NCBI GenBank assembly: GCA_031553565.1
Contig: JAVBLK010000027.1
Coordinates: 1 to 18,572, forward strand
DNA from: JAVBLK01 sp031553565
Lineage (GTDB): Bacteria; Bacillota; Clostridia; Christensenellales; DUVY01
Reading direction: 5' to 3'
DNA: 18,572 nucleotides
The notes under the pieces are model-generated. The model was not told the origin of the DNA, ran no database searches, and was given only the letters and a program-made list of their open reading frames with translations. The translations under genes and the position numbers were made by a program. Shown one piece after another: positions 1 through 7,052 of the stretch (positions within the stretch are counted from its first letter, which is position 1; every line of letters starts with the position of its first letter).

Positions 1-51
1 TTAGGTCAACCGCTAAAAAGAAAAGAAAACGGGAGAAAAACAGCAGTGCGG

Positions 52-131
52 TGTCATCCTGAGCAAAGCGAAGGATCTTAAGGCAACGGTGATCTTAAAT
101 TACAAGATTCTTCACTGCGTTCAGAATGACA
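52..131. repeat. Palindromic dispersed repeat (fold-back, MITE-like)
   Basis: Two arms of 28 bases, 52-79 and 104-131, are imperfect inverted copies. The left begins TGTCATCCTGAGC and the right ends GTTCAGAATGACA. The AAGGATCTT / AAGATTCTT cores pair as well, so the whole unit can fold into one long hairpin with a short loop. I recognise this as a motif widely scattered between genes in many bacterial genomes; that recognition is from memory. It contains no gene. Open frames crossing it on the + strand are artefacts of the repeat. Confidence 0.75.
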
Positions 132-272
132 AGGCGTTAAAACCTTTAGACGGCTTTTGCCGTCCTCCGAACCTACCGGCTTTAGTCGGTAGTGGTTCAG
201 TTTTCGTGCCGCTGACGGCCATTTATCGCAGTCTGCCTGTGGCGTCAGAGTTTTTGCGCAGTCTGGCGGGCA
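132..272. other. Intergenic stretch with several hairpins, no gene seen
   Basis: This spacer holds stacked inverted repeats. GACGGC-TTTT-GCCGTC (149-164) is a perfect 6-bp stem. CTACCG / CGGTAG (173-178 and 187-192) extends outward with GAACC / GGTTC. CTGACGGCC pairs imperfectly with GGCGTCAG further right. No start codon with a credible ribosome site opens a convincing frame. It could be a degenerate repeat or an untranslated structured RNA; I cannot decide which. Confidence 0.35.
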
Positions 273-308
273 GAAAAAACGCCGCCGTATTCGTTTGCGG
301 CGGCGTTT
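273..308 (-). terminator. Rho-independent terminator of the small minus-strand gene
   Basis: AAACGCCGCC (277-286) pairs perfectly with GGCGGCGTTT (299-308). Read on the minus strand, the hairpin is followed by a run of T (complement of A274-A279). It begins only a few bases after the stop of the 317-403 gene, which fits termination of that transcript. Confidence 0.75.
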
Positions 309-316
309 AAGTGATA

Positions 317-403
317 CTACTTTTTCTTTGCCGGTGCGGCGGGTGCCGTCTTGGTCGCGGGCTTAGCTGCGGGCTTTTGCGGCGACTGTTTAGTATTTGC
401 CAT
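317..403 (-). CDS. Tiny Lys/Ala/Pro-rich basic protein (28 aa)
   Basis: A 28-codon frame on the minus strand, too short for usual gene callers. It starts ATG at 403 and ends TAG at 319-317. A near-perfect ribosome site, AGGAGGTG (413-420), lies 9 bases before the start. A TATAAT box (471-476) lies further upstream and a strong terminator follows directly, so it has the full signals of a monocistronic gene. The protein begins MANTKQSPQKPAAK and ends APAKKK. It is almost only Lys, Ala, Pro, Thr and Gln with no acidic residue, hence highly basic, unstructured, and without signal peptide or membrane segment. The composition recalls histone-H1-like tails and DNA- or RNA-binding extensions, but no family can be named. 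Function unknown; that it is expressed is an inference from the signals. Confidence 0.7.
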   Translation of the reverse strand: MANTKQSPQKPAAKPATKTAPAAPAKKK

Positions 404-470
404 AACGGGATTCACCTCCTTGATTCTTCATTTTCCTGCCTTATCATTTAAGGCTTTCAATGTGGTAAGG

Positions 471-476
471 ATTATA
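471..476 (-). promoter_or_regulatory. -10 box for the 28-aa gene
   Basis: On the minus strand a perfect TATAAT lies about 70 bases before the ATG at 403. This leaves a leader of about 60 bases that ends in the AGGAGGTG ribosome site. The -35 region is weak, so the assignment rests on the -10 hexamer and the clean downstream unit. Confidence 0.45.
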
Positions 477-604
477 CCTTATAAGGTTTATTTTTATACC
501 GGCACGGCGTAAATTTTTTCTCATATGTTGTAACTGCCCGGCATAAGCGACGATTGCGCGGCGGCAGGGAGCGCAAATTATACATGCGCCCGGCAATTTA
601 TCTA

Positions 605-632
605 TTGATTTTTTTTCAGGATATGTTATAAT
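605..632 (+). promoter_or_regulatory. Promoter of the aspartate aminotransferase gene
   Basis: TTGATT (605-610), a 16-base spacer, then TATAAT (627-632) preceded by TG at 624-625, giving an extended -10 (TGnTATAAT). The start would fall near 639, leaving a leader of about 20 bases that contains AAGGAG (644-649) before the ATG at 660. It is divergent from the promoter of the tiny minus-strand gene. Confidence 0.75.
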
Positions 633-659
633 AAAAGTACTTTAAGGAGTAATACTGCT

Positions 660-1847
660 ATGGTATCAAAGAGAGCTGCAAACATTGCGGAGAGCCTTAC
701 ATTGGCTATCACCGCAAAGGCAAACAAAATGAAAGCGGAGGGCGTTAACGTCGTCGGGTTCGGTGCGGGCGAGCCCGATTTTAATACTCCGGACTATATC
801 GTCGCCGCGGCGAAAGAGGCCCTGGATAAGGGCGTCACAAAGTACACGCCCTCGGGCGGCATGCCCAAACTGAAAGAGGCAATCTGCAATAAATTCAAAA
901 ACGACAACGGCCTTAGCTATGTTCCCGCTCAGGTCGTGGTCAGTAACGGCGCGAAGCATACGCTGCATAATATCTGCCAGGCGCTTATCGACGACGGCGA
1001 CGAGGTCATAATCCCCGCGCCGTACTGGCTGACCTATCCGGAGCTTGTCCGTATCGCCGGCGGCGTCCCCGTATTCGTGGAATGTACGGAAAAAAACGGT
1101 TTCAAGATGACTGCGGCGCAGCTGAAAAAGGCAATCACCCCGAAAACAAAGGCGCTGATATTCAACTCGCCGTCCAATCCCACGGGCGCGGTTTATACTT
1201 TAGACGAAATAAAGGCGCTCGGCAAGGTAATAGAGGACGCGGGCATCTATGTCATAAGCGACGAGATATATGAAAAGCTGGTCTACGGCGGGGCAAAGCA
1301 TTATTCGATCGCCGCGTTAAGCCAAAAGCTGTACGACCATACCGTTACAGTGAACGGCGTTTCCAAGACTTATGCAATGACCGGCTGGAGGATAGGCTAT
1401 ATGGGCGCGCCGCTTCAGCTTGCGAAAGCGATCGACAATATGCAGAGCCATACGACGTCCAACGCCAACAGCATCGCTCAATACGCCACCATTACGGCCA
1501 TGACGGGCGGCAAGGAGTTTATGGACAAACTGGTCAAGACGTTTGACGAGCGCCGCACGTACATGGTAGGGCGGATAAACAAGCTGCCGCTTGTGTCGGC
1601 GCTGATGCCGGAGGGCGCGTTCTATGTGATGATGAACGTAAAGAACCTTTTCGGGAAATCATACAAGGGCAGGAAGATCGCATGCGCGAACTGCGTGGCC
1701 GACGTCTTTCTGGAATTTGCGGCGGCGGCAGTTGTGCCGGGCGAGGCGTTCGGGGCGGACGACTATGTCAGGCTGTCGTACGCGATATCGATAGAGGACA
1801 TAAAGCGCGGCCTTGACGGGATCGAGGCGGTACTGAAAGAGATTTAG
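660..1847 (+). CDS. Aspartate aminotransferase (class I PLP-dependent)
   Basis: 395 aa, the usual length for the fold-type I, subgroup Ib (Thermus-like) aspartate aminotransferases. It should move the amino group between aspartate and 2-oxoglutarate in the cytoplasm; some members also use prephenate. Visible motifs: GAGEPDF (36-41) in the N-terminal arm, SNGAKH (95-100) for the cofactor phosphate, NSPSNPTG (169-176) with Asn173, ISDEIYE (199-205) with Asp201 under the pyridine nitrogen, and SKTYAMTGWRIG (235-246) with the Schiff-base Lys236. Arg371 in YVRLSYA binds the substrate carboxylate. The ATG at 660 has AAGGAG 10 bases upstream and a good promoter. Its stop codon overlaps the end of a fold-back repeat. 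The exact substrate is inferred from family resemblance. Confidence 0.9.
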   Translation: MVSKRAANIAESLTLAITAKANKMKAEGVNVVGFGAGEPDFNTPDYIVAAAKEALDKGVTKYTPSGGMPKLKEAICNKFKNDNGLSYVPAQVVVSNGAKHTLHNICQALIDDGDEVIIPAPYWLTYPELVRIAGGVPVFVECTEKNGFKMTAAQLKKAITPKTKALIFNSPSNPTGAVYTLDEIKALGKVIEDAGIYVISDEIYEKLVYGGAKHYSIAALSQKLYDHTVTVNGVSKTYAMTGWRIGYMGAPLQLAKAIDNMQSHTTSNANSIAQYATITAMTGGKEFMDKLVKTFDERRTYMVGRINKLPLVSALMPEGAFYVMMNVKNLFGKSYKGRKIACANCVADVFLEFAAAAVVPGEAFGADDYVRLSYAISIEDIKRGLDGIEAVLKEI

Positions 1848-1981
1848 GAAGCGCTGAATAAATTCAGTATGAAAACGTCTTGTTTTTGCAGCAAATAGTA
1901 GAACTATTTGTAAAATATAGAAGACGTTTTCAGGCGAAAAAGACGCCGCTGTAAATTCTATCTAATCATTCAGCAGTTCCT
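1846..1981. repeat. Fold-back dispersed repeat, copy A
   Basis: Outer arms AGGAAGCGCTGAAT (1846-1859) and ATTCAGCAGTTCCT (1968-1981) pair at 12 of 14 positions. Inside are a perfect 12-bp inverted repeat, TGAAAACGTCTT (1870-1881) with AAGACGTTTTCA (1921-1932), a central CAAATAG / CTATTTG stem (1892-1898 and 1904-1910), and CTGAAT / ATTCAG (1854-1859 and 1862-1867). A diverged, inverted relative lies at 14049-14175, so this is a repeat family and not just a terminator, although it may also end transcription of the aminotransferase gene. The left end overlaps that gene's stop codon. Confidence 0.75.
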
Positions 1982-2034
1982 TAAATAGCCGGATGCCGGA
2001 AGGCGCGCGGCAAGAATATAAAACGGAGTTACAA

Positions 2035-3429
2035 GTGATCAAATACAACAAACATACAAACCTATTGGAAACGCAGATACATAAATATACGCTGCAGGAC
2101 GTCGCCGAGCCTGTGCTTTACCGCGACATTTTCGACTTTGAGACAATACCGAAAATCGCGTTCAACAGCCGTATCGTGCCGATGAATATGCCCGACGATA
2201 TCTGGATAACGGATACGACCTTCCGCGACGGGCAGCAGTCCACCGCGCCGTTTACGGTAGAGCAGATCAAGGCGCTGTTTAAGATGATGTCGCAGCTCGG
2301 CGGCAAAAAAGGCATCGTGCGGCAGTCGGAATTCTTTTTGTACAGTGAAAAGGACAAGGCGGCGGCGCAGGAATGTATGCAGATGGGCTTGAAATTTCCG
2401 CAGGTCACCGCGTGGATCCGCGCGTCCGAAAAGGATTTCGAGCTGGTCAAGAATATGGACATCAAGGAAACGGGCATACTTGTTTCGTGCAGCGACTATC
2501 ATATATTCAAGAAGATGAACCTGACGCGGAAATCCGCGCTTGATAAATACCTTGGCGTGGTCAAGTCCGCGTTGTCGCACGGCATCGTGCCGCGCTGCCA
2601 TTTCGAGGATATAACCCGTGCCGACATATACGGCTTTGTGGTGCCGTTCGCCCTTGAGCTGATGAAGCTGAGTAAAGAGTCCGGCATACCGATAAAGATC
2701 CGCGCCTGCGATACCTTAGGCTACGGGGCGACCTTTCCCGGCATGGCGCTGCCGAGGAGCGTGCAGGGCATAATCTACGCGCTGAATTATTACGGAGAGG
2801 TGCCTTCGGCTCAACTGGAATGGCACGGCCACAACGACTTTTACAAGGTTGTTTCCAACGCTACGGTCGCATGGCTTTACGGCTGCGCGGCGGTCAACTG
2901 CTCGCTCTTAGGGATAGGCGAGCGCACGGGCAACTGCCCCTTGGAGGCAATGGCGGTCGAGTACGCCAGCTTAAAGGGGACAACCGACGGGATGAACCTG
3001 CATATGATCACCAAGATAGCCGAGTATTTCGAGAAGGAAATAGGTTATAATATACCTCAGCACACCCCGTTTGTCGGCCGCAGCTTTAATACCACGCGCG
3101 CGGGCATCCATGCGGACGGAATGCTGAAAGACGACGAAATATACAACATATTCAACACCGAGAAGATTTTAGGGCGCAAGCCGTTGGTCTCGATAAACGA
3201 ACACAGCGGCCTGTCGGGTATAGCATACTGGCTGAACAGTTTTTACGAGATACCGAAAAACGCCGCTATTGCAAAGCAGGATCCGCTGGTCGCAAGGATC
3301 GCGGAAATGGTCGCCGCCGAATATAAGAGCGGCAGGACGACGGTGATGGGCGATGACGAGCTGGACGGTATGGTCAGGATCGCCGACAAGAAACGGCACA
3401 AGGTGCTGTCGATCGGCGAAAGCAAGTAA
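2035..3429 (+). CDS. Re-citrate synthase-like HMGL-family carboxyltransferase
   Basis: A cytoplasmic TIM-barrel enzyme of the isopropylmalate / homocitrate synthase superfamily, about 464 aa. I prefer the GTG at 2035 because GGAG (2025-2028) sits 6 bases before it; the ATG at 1993 has no ribosome site and lies close to a repeat. Motifs from the GTG: DTTFRDGQQ (60-68), the metal and acyl-CoA entry signature; RPRCHFEDITRAD-like strand around 187-197; CDTLGYG (225-231); HGHND (264-268), the divalent metal-binding His pair; and GIGERTGN (293-300). The long N-terminus with VLYRDIF and VPMNMP, and the absence of the LeuA regulatory domain, resemble the Re-citrate synthases of Clostridium kluyveri and Desulfovibrio. 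That would make citrate from oxaloacetate and acetyl-CoA for glutamate synthesis. Isopropylmalate or homocitrate synthase activity cannot be excluded from sequence alone. Confidence 0.75.
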   Translation: MIKYNKHTNLLETQIHKYTLQDVAEPVLYRDIFDFETIPKIAFNSRIVPMNMPDDIWITDTTFRDGQQSTAPFTVEQIKALFKMMSQLGGKKGIVRQSEFFLYSEKDKAAAQECMQMGLKFPQVTAWIRASEKDFELVKNMDIKETGILVSCSDYHIFKKMNLTRKSALDKYLGVVKSALSHGIVPRCHFEDITRADIYGFVVPFALELMKLSKESGIPIKIRACDTLGYGATFPGMALPRSVQGIIYALNYYGEVPSAQLEWHGHNDFYKVVSNATVAWLYGCAAVNCSLLGIGERTGNCPLEAMAVEYASLKGTTDGMNLHMITKIAEYFEKEIGYNIPQHTPFVGRSFNTTRAGIHADGMLKDDEIYNIFNTEKILGRKPLVSINEHSGLSGIAYWLNSFYEIPKNAAIAKQDPLVARIAEMVAAEYKSGRTTVMGDDELDGMVRIADKKRHKVLSIGESK

Positions 3430-3637
3430 CCCGCTTTTAAATGTGCGCACAATCGCATATGTCTGGACAGGCGGTATCAGTCAAAAAAAATAAAAGAAAA
3501 TAAAATACATCCTTATTTTCTTTTCCGCACGCCGGTTTCTTTTGAGACTTATAGTACGGCTTGTATTGTCAATTTTCGTTCAATACTCCGTGCGGCTTTC
3601 TTAAAAGAATAAGGCGGATTTCTTATGGAGGTGCACT
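3430..3637. other. Intergenic spacer with an AT-only hairpin
   Basis: AAAAGAAAATAA (3492-3503) pairs perfectly with TTATTTTCTTTT (3513-3524). The T-rich right arm could act as a weak terminator for the gene ending at 3429. A short GTATTG / CAATAC stem follows near 3564-3590. No clear promoter is visible. The spacer ends in a good ribosome site, GGAGGTG (3627-3633). Confidence 0.4.
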
Positions 3638-4045
3638 ATGATAACACTGATTTACGGCGAGAAGGGCACAGGCAAGACAAAGAAACTGATCGACGAGGCA
3701 AACAAAGCGTCTTTATCGGCCAAGGGCGATGTGGTGTATGTCACTGACAACGCGAAGCACAGCCTGGAGATCAAGCATACCGTAAGGTTTGTGGACAGTA
3801 AGGAATACGGTATCGCCGGCTATGACGCGGCGCTCGGCTTTATCAAGGGCGTGGTTTCGGGCAACAACGACATTGTGCAGGTGTTTATCGACGGGCTGGC
3901 AAGAATGGCGGCATCTCAGCCCGAACAGATGCAGACGTTCTACGAGGCCTTAGAGGCATTGTCCGTTTCCGACAAGGTGGATTTCGTGATAACGGTGACC
4001 TGCGACGGGAAAAAACTGCCGAAGTTTTTAAAGAAATACGTTTAA
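3638..4045 (+). CDS. Small P-loop ATP-binding protein, function unknown
   Basis: 135 aa, starting ATG at 3638 with GGAGGTG 4 bases upstream. The Walker A motif GEKGTGKT (7-14) sits right at the N-terminus after a hydrophobic strand. A Walker-B-like VQVFIDG follows near residues 80-86, and a final hydrophobic strand (VDFVITVTCDG) near 114-124 ends in a basic tail, LPKFLKKYV. This is a minimal single-domain P-loop NTPase with no added domain, membrane segment or signal peptide. I do not recognise a characterised family. It stands alone between the Re-citrate-synthase-like gene and threonine synthase, with spacers on both sides, so context gives little. A nucleotide-binding role is well supported; any cellular role is unknown. 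Confidence 0.8.
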   Translation: MITLIYGEKGTGKTKKLIDEANKASLSAKGDVVYVTDNAKHSLEIKHTVRFVDSKEYGIAGYDAALGFIKGVVSGNNDIVQVFIDGLARMAASQPEQMQTFYEALEALSVSDKVDFVITVTCDGKKLPKFLKKYV

Positions 4046-4126
4046 ACTTTTGCCTTTTCCTTTTGAGACGACCCGTCAGGCGGGGACGGTAAAACGTTAC
4101 CGCAGTTTTGATAGGAGAAAAATATA

Positions 4127-4151
4127 GCCTGCCGTTAAAAGTGGGGCAGGC
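4127..4151 (+). promoter_or_regulatory. Hairpin just before threonine synthase
   Basis: GCCTGCC (4127-4133) pairs with GGCAGGC (4145-4151) around an 11-base loop. It is followed, without a T-run, by AAGGA (4156-4160) and the GTG start at 4172. A short CGGTAA / TTACCG stem lies just upstream. It could affect ribosome access, but no known leader such as a T-box is present. Confidence 0.35.
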
Positions 4152-4171
4152 CGTTAAGGAATGTAACTCAA

Positions 4172-5662
4172 GTGGATTTTTTAAGCACAAGAGACAAGAA
4201 ACTGGCGCTGTCAGGCGCGGAAGTTATTATAAAAGGGATAAGCGATGACGGCGGACTTTTTGTTCCGTCGTCTTTTCCCGTTTTCAACGAGGGCGAAATG
4301 CGTTATATGGCGGGGCTGGAGTACGCCGACCTCGCCGCCTACATCATGGGCAGGTTTATAACCGATATCGACGCAGCCGACCTGAAAAAGGCGTGCGGCG
4401 AGGCGTATAAGAAGTTCGAGGACGGCGACCCCGCGCCTGTAATGAAGGTGGACGACGGGCTGTTTATGTGCGAGCTTTATCACGGCACGACCCACGCGTT
4501 CAAGGATATCGCGCTGTCCGTCCTGCCGCACCTTATGACGCTTTCCAAAAAAAAGCTTTCCATAAACCGGGACATCATGATACTTGTCGCAACCAGCGGC
4601 GATACCGGCAAGGCGGCCTTAGAGGGCTTTAAGGACGTGCCGGGCACAAAGATCACAGTCTTATACCCGGAGAGCGGCGTTTCCGTGATGCAGAAACGGC
4701 AGATGCAGTCGCAGACGGGTGACAACGTCGCCGTCTACGGGATAAAGGGCAACTTCGACGACGCGCAGCGGACGGTAAAAAACCTGTTTTCGGACAAGGA
4801 ATTCATGGACGCGCTTTCTGAAAAGCGCGTACTGGTATCCAGCGCGAACTCGATAAACTTCGGCAGGCTTGTGCCGCAGATAGTCTATTATTTTTACAGT
4901 TACTTTTGTATATTGGAATCCCGCGAGATAAGGTTTATGGACAAAATAAACTTTGTCGTGCCGACGGGGAATTTCGGCAATATCCTCGCCGGCTATTATG
5001 CGCACCGGATGGGGCTGCCCGTAAACAAGCTGATATGCGCATCCAACCGGAACAATGTCCTGACCGATTTTTTCGATACGGGCGCGTACGATATCAAGGG
5101 CAGGGAGTTTTACAAGACCGCCTCGCCCTCGATGGATATACTTGTTTCCAGCAACCTGGAAAGGCTGCTGTTCGAGCTGTCGGGGCGCGACGACGCAGTT
5201 ACCGCAGAGAGAATGAAACAGCTCTCGCAAAACAAGAAATTTAAGGTCACCGATAAGGAAAAGCAGGCGGCGGCGGAGCTGTTCGCCGCATATTACGCCG
5301 ACGACGCCGAGGCCGCCGAAACGCTTTACGGCGTGTTCGATGATTTCGGCTATATCTCCGACCCGCACACGGCGGTCGCTCTATCGGCGTATTATCAGCA
5401 TACCTCTGAAACCAAGGACAAGCATAAGACGGTGGTCATCTCGACCGCCAGCCCATATAAATTCGCCGCCGACGTCATGACGGCGATCAAGAAGCGCCCC
5501 AACCCTGATCCGTTCAAGTGCTTAAAGCAACTGGAAAACCAGACCGCGCTGCCGGTGCCTGCCAGCATTACGTCCTTGGAAAAAGCGGAGCTTAGGTTTA
5601 AAGAGGTGTTAGAGCAGGACGCGGTAAAAGCCGCGGTATTGAAATTCGCCGCCAAGAAATAA
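4172..5662 (+). CDS. thrC: Threonine synthase
   Basis: 496 aa, matching the long fungal/Gram-negative-type threonine synthases. It converts O-phosphohomoserine to threonine with PLP, the last step of threonine synthesis. The N-terminus FLSTRDKKL followed by GISDDGGLFVP (22-32) is the family signature. HGTTHAFKD (104-112) carries the PLP-binding Lys111, TSGDTGKAA (141-149) is the Ser/Thr phosphate loop, and VPTGNFGNILAGYYA (about 260-275) is the glycine-rich cofactor loop. The C-terminal DPHTAVAL segment is also typical. The GTG start gives the expected N-terminus and has AAGGA 11 bases upstream. No homoserine kinase or dehydrogenase gene is in the window, so it is transcribed apart from the rest of its pathway. 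Confidence 0.95.
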   Translation: MDFLSTRDKKLALSGAEVIIKGISDDGGLFVPSSFPVFNEGEMRYMAGLEYADLAAYIMGRFITDIDAADLKKACGEAYKKFEDGDPAPVMKVDDGLFMCELYHGTTHAFKDIALSVLPHLMTLSKKKLSINRDIMILVATSGDTGKAALEGFKDVPGTKITVLYPESGVSVMQKRQMQSQTGDNVAVYGIKGNFDDAQRTVKNLFSDKEFMDALSEKRVLVSSANSINFGRLVPQIVYYFYSYFCILESREIRFMDKINFVVPTGNFGNILAGYYAHRMGLPVNKLICASNRNNVLTDFFDTGAYDIKGREFYKTASPSMDILVSSNLERLLFELSGRDDAVTAERMKQLSQNKKFKVTDKEKQAAAELFAAYYADDAEAAETLYGVFDDFGYISDPHTAVALSAYYQHTSETKDKHKTVVISTASPYKFAADVMTAIKKRPNPDPFKCLKQLENQTALPVPASITSLEKAELRFKEVLEQDAVKAAVLKFAAKK

Positions 5663-5665
5663 CGG

Positions 5666-5754
5666 CGGCAGATACCCTGTCTCTGCCGGTAATGCGTTAC
5701 AGAATAATGACAGAAGAGGGGTAGGCTTGAGGGGTAGGCCTGATTATATGTAAT
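5666..5754 (+). promoter_or_regulatory. Hairpin and weak promoter between thrC and trpS
   Basis: CGGCAGA (5666-5672) pairs with TCTGCCG (5682-5688) just after the thrC stop, without a T-run. Further on, TTGAGG (5727-5732), 16 bases, then TGTAAT (5749-5754) could be a promoter for trpS. GGGGTAGGC occurs twice in tandem (about 5718-5740). No T-box element is seen. Confidence 0.3.
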
Positions 5755-5793
5755 TTGCTGTAAGAGCGGTTTTACAGTTCAAAAAGGATAATG

Positions 5794-6801
5794 ATGGAAG
5801 AGACGATACAGACAAAAAAGACCGTGTTCAGCGCGATACAGCCCAGCGGCAAGATGACCCTGGGGAACTATTTAGGCGCGGTCAAAAACTGGGCGCTGCT
5901 CCAGGACGAATATGAGTGCATTTACAGCATTGCCGACCTGCACGCGGTCACGATCGATATCGAGCCGGCGGTTTTACGCGGCAACACGCTGGAGATGGCG
6001 GCGCAGCTGCTGGCCTTTGGGATCGACCCCGAAAGATCCACGCTGTTCGTGCAGTCGCAGGTGCCCGCGCACGCCGAGCTTACCTGGATATTGAACTGCC
6101 ATACGTACCTGGGCGAGGCAAAGCGTATGACGCAGTTCAAGGACAAAAGCAAGCGTCACCCCGAAAACGTCAACGTGGGGCTGTTCGATTACCCGATTTT
6201 ACAGGCGGCGGATATCCTTTTGTACCAGGCGCACTTTGTCCCCGTGGGCAAGGACCAGAAGCAGCACCTTGAATTGTCGCGCGACCTGGCGCTGCGGTTC
6301 AACAATAAATACAGCCCGACCTTTGTGGTGCCGGAGGTGCTTACCCCTAAAGCCGGGGGCAAGGTCATGAGCCTGTCCGAGCCGGCCGCAAAGATGTCAA
6401 AATCCGACCCGAACGAGAACGCGTATATACTGCTGTTGGACGAGCCGGCCGCGGTCATGCGGAAATTCAAGCGCGCCGTCACCGACAGCGGCAGCTCCAT
6501 AACCGCCGCGCCCGACAAGCCGGGCGTTACCAACCTTTTGACCATATACTCGGCGATATCGGGTAAAACTGTCGCCGCAGCCGAAAAGGAATTTGCAGGC
6601 TTGCAGGGCTACGGAGAATTCAAGGCGGCGGTCGCAGACGCGGTCATCGAATTTTTAAGGCCGCGTCAGCTCGAGTACAAAAAGCTGATGAACGACAAAG
6701 CCTACCTTACGGAGATCCTGTCAAGGGGCAGGGAAAAGGCCGCGTATGCGGCAAGAAAGACCTTAAGTAAGGTGTACAGAAAGATGGGTTTCCTGCAATA
6801 G
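5794..6801 (+). CDS. trpS: Tryptophanyl-tRNA synthetase
   Basis: 335 aa class I aminoacyl-tRNA synthetase, charging tRNA-Trp with tryptophan in the cytoplasm; length is typical of bacterial TrpS. PSGKMTLGNYLG (about 17-28) carries the HIGH-equivalent TLGN. Then come GEAKRMTQFKDKS, the tryptophan pocket DYPILQAADILLY, and VPVGKDQKQHLELSRD. KMSKS is at 200-204, followed by DPNENA. The two adjacent ATGs at 5791 and 5794 differ in spacing from AAGGA (5784-5788), 2 versus 5 bases, so the second is preferred. A hairpin terminator follows at 6824. No T-box or tryptophan attenuator is visible upstream. Confidence 0.95.
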   Translation: MEETIQTKKTVFSAIQPSGKMTLGNYLGAVKNWALLQDEYECIYSIADLHAVTIDIEPAVLRGNTLEMAAQLLAFGIDPERSTLFVQSQVPAHAELTWILNCHTYLGEAKRMTQFKDKSKRHPENVNVGLFDYPILQAADILLYQAHFVPVGKDQKQHLELSRDLALRFNNKYSPTFVVPEVLTPKAGGKVMSLSEPAAKMSKSDPNENAYILLLDEPAAVMRKFKRAVTDSGSSITAAPDKPGVTNLLTIYSAISGKTVAAAEKEFAGLQGYGEFKAAVADAVIEFLRPRQLEYKKLMNDKAYLTEILSRGREKAAYAARKTLSKVYRKMGFLQ

Positions 6802-6802
6802 C

Positions 6803-6924
6803 GCGGGCAAAGAGGGGATTGATACGGGCTACGCCCGTCATTTTTCCTCGCCCTGTGTACGTTGAAGTACACTTCCTCGATCAAAATGCCGACTGTTGCC
6901 CGTCTGAACCCGCTCTTTGCCCGC
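6803..6924. repeat. Palindromic repeat element after trpS
   Basis: GCGGGCAAAGAG (6803-6814) and CTCTTTGCCCGC (6913-6924) are perfect 12-bp inverted arms enclosing about 98 bases. Inside are the ACGGGC / GCCCGT hairpin (6824-6838) and GTGTAC / GTACAC (6855-6860 and 6867-6872). The words following the left arm, TTGATACGGGCTA, recur directly after the right arm (about 6929-6941), so part of the unit is duplicated. It has no coding function that I can see. Confidence 0.6.
6824..6846 (+). terminator. Rho-independent terminator of trpS
   Basis: ACGGGC (6824-6829), a 3-base loop, GCCCGT (6833-6838), then CATTTTTCC. It is a compact GC stem with a T-run 20 bases after the trpS stop, and forms part of the surrounding palindromic repeat. 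Confidence 0.6.
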
Positions 6925-7052
6925 TATGGTTGATACGGGCTATTGTTCTCGTCAGCCATATTTTTTTTGGGCGGACTATTTTCTTTTGACGGGTCTTGCG
7001 CATTCCCGCTCAAAGAAAAATGTACGTGAAACAACAAGGAGCGCAGCATATC

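Noticed and set aside
89..310. + strand open frame of 73 codons
   Set aside because: It starts inside the dispersed palindrome and ends in the terminator hairpin of the opposite-strand gene, with no ribosome site.
4661..5368. Minus-strand open frame of 235 codons within thrC
   Set aside because: It lies fully antisense to a gene with clear motifs. Such long shadows are common in GC-biased coding sequence. The same holds for 2062-2601 and 9909-10481.
5663..5793. Possible T-box or tryptophan leader before trpS
   Set aside because: No conserved T-box sequence, specifier loop or terminator/antiterminator pair is visible, and the spacer is short.
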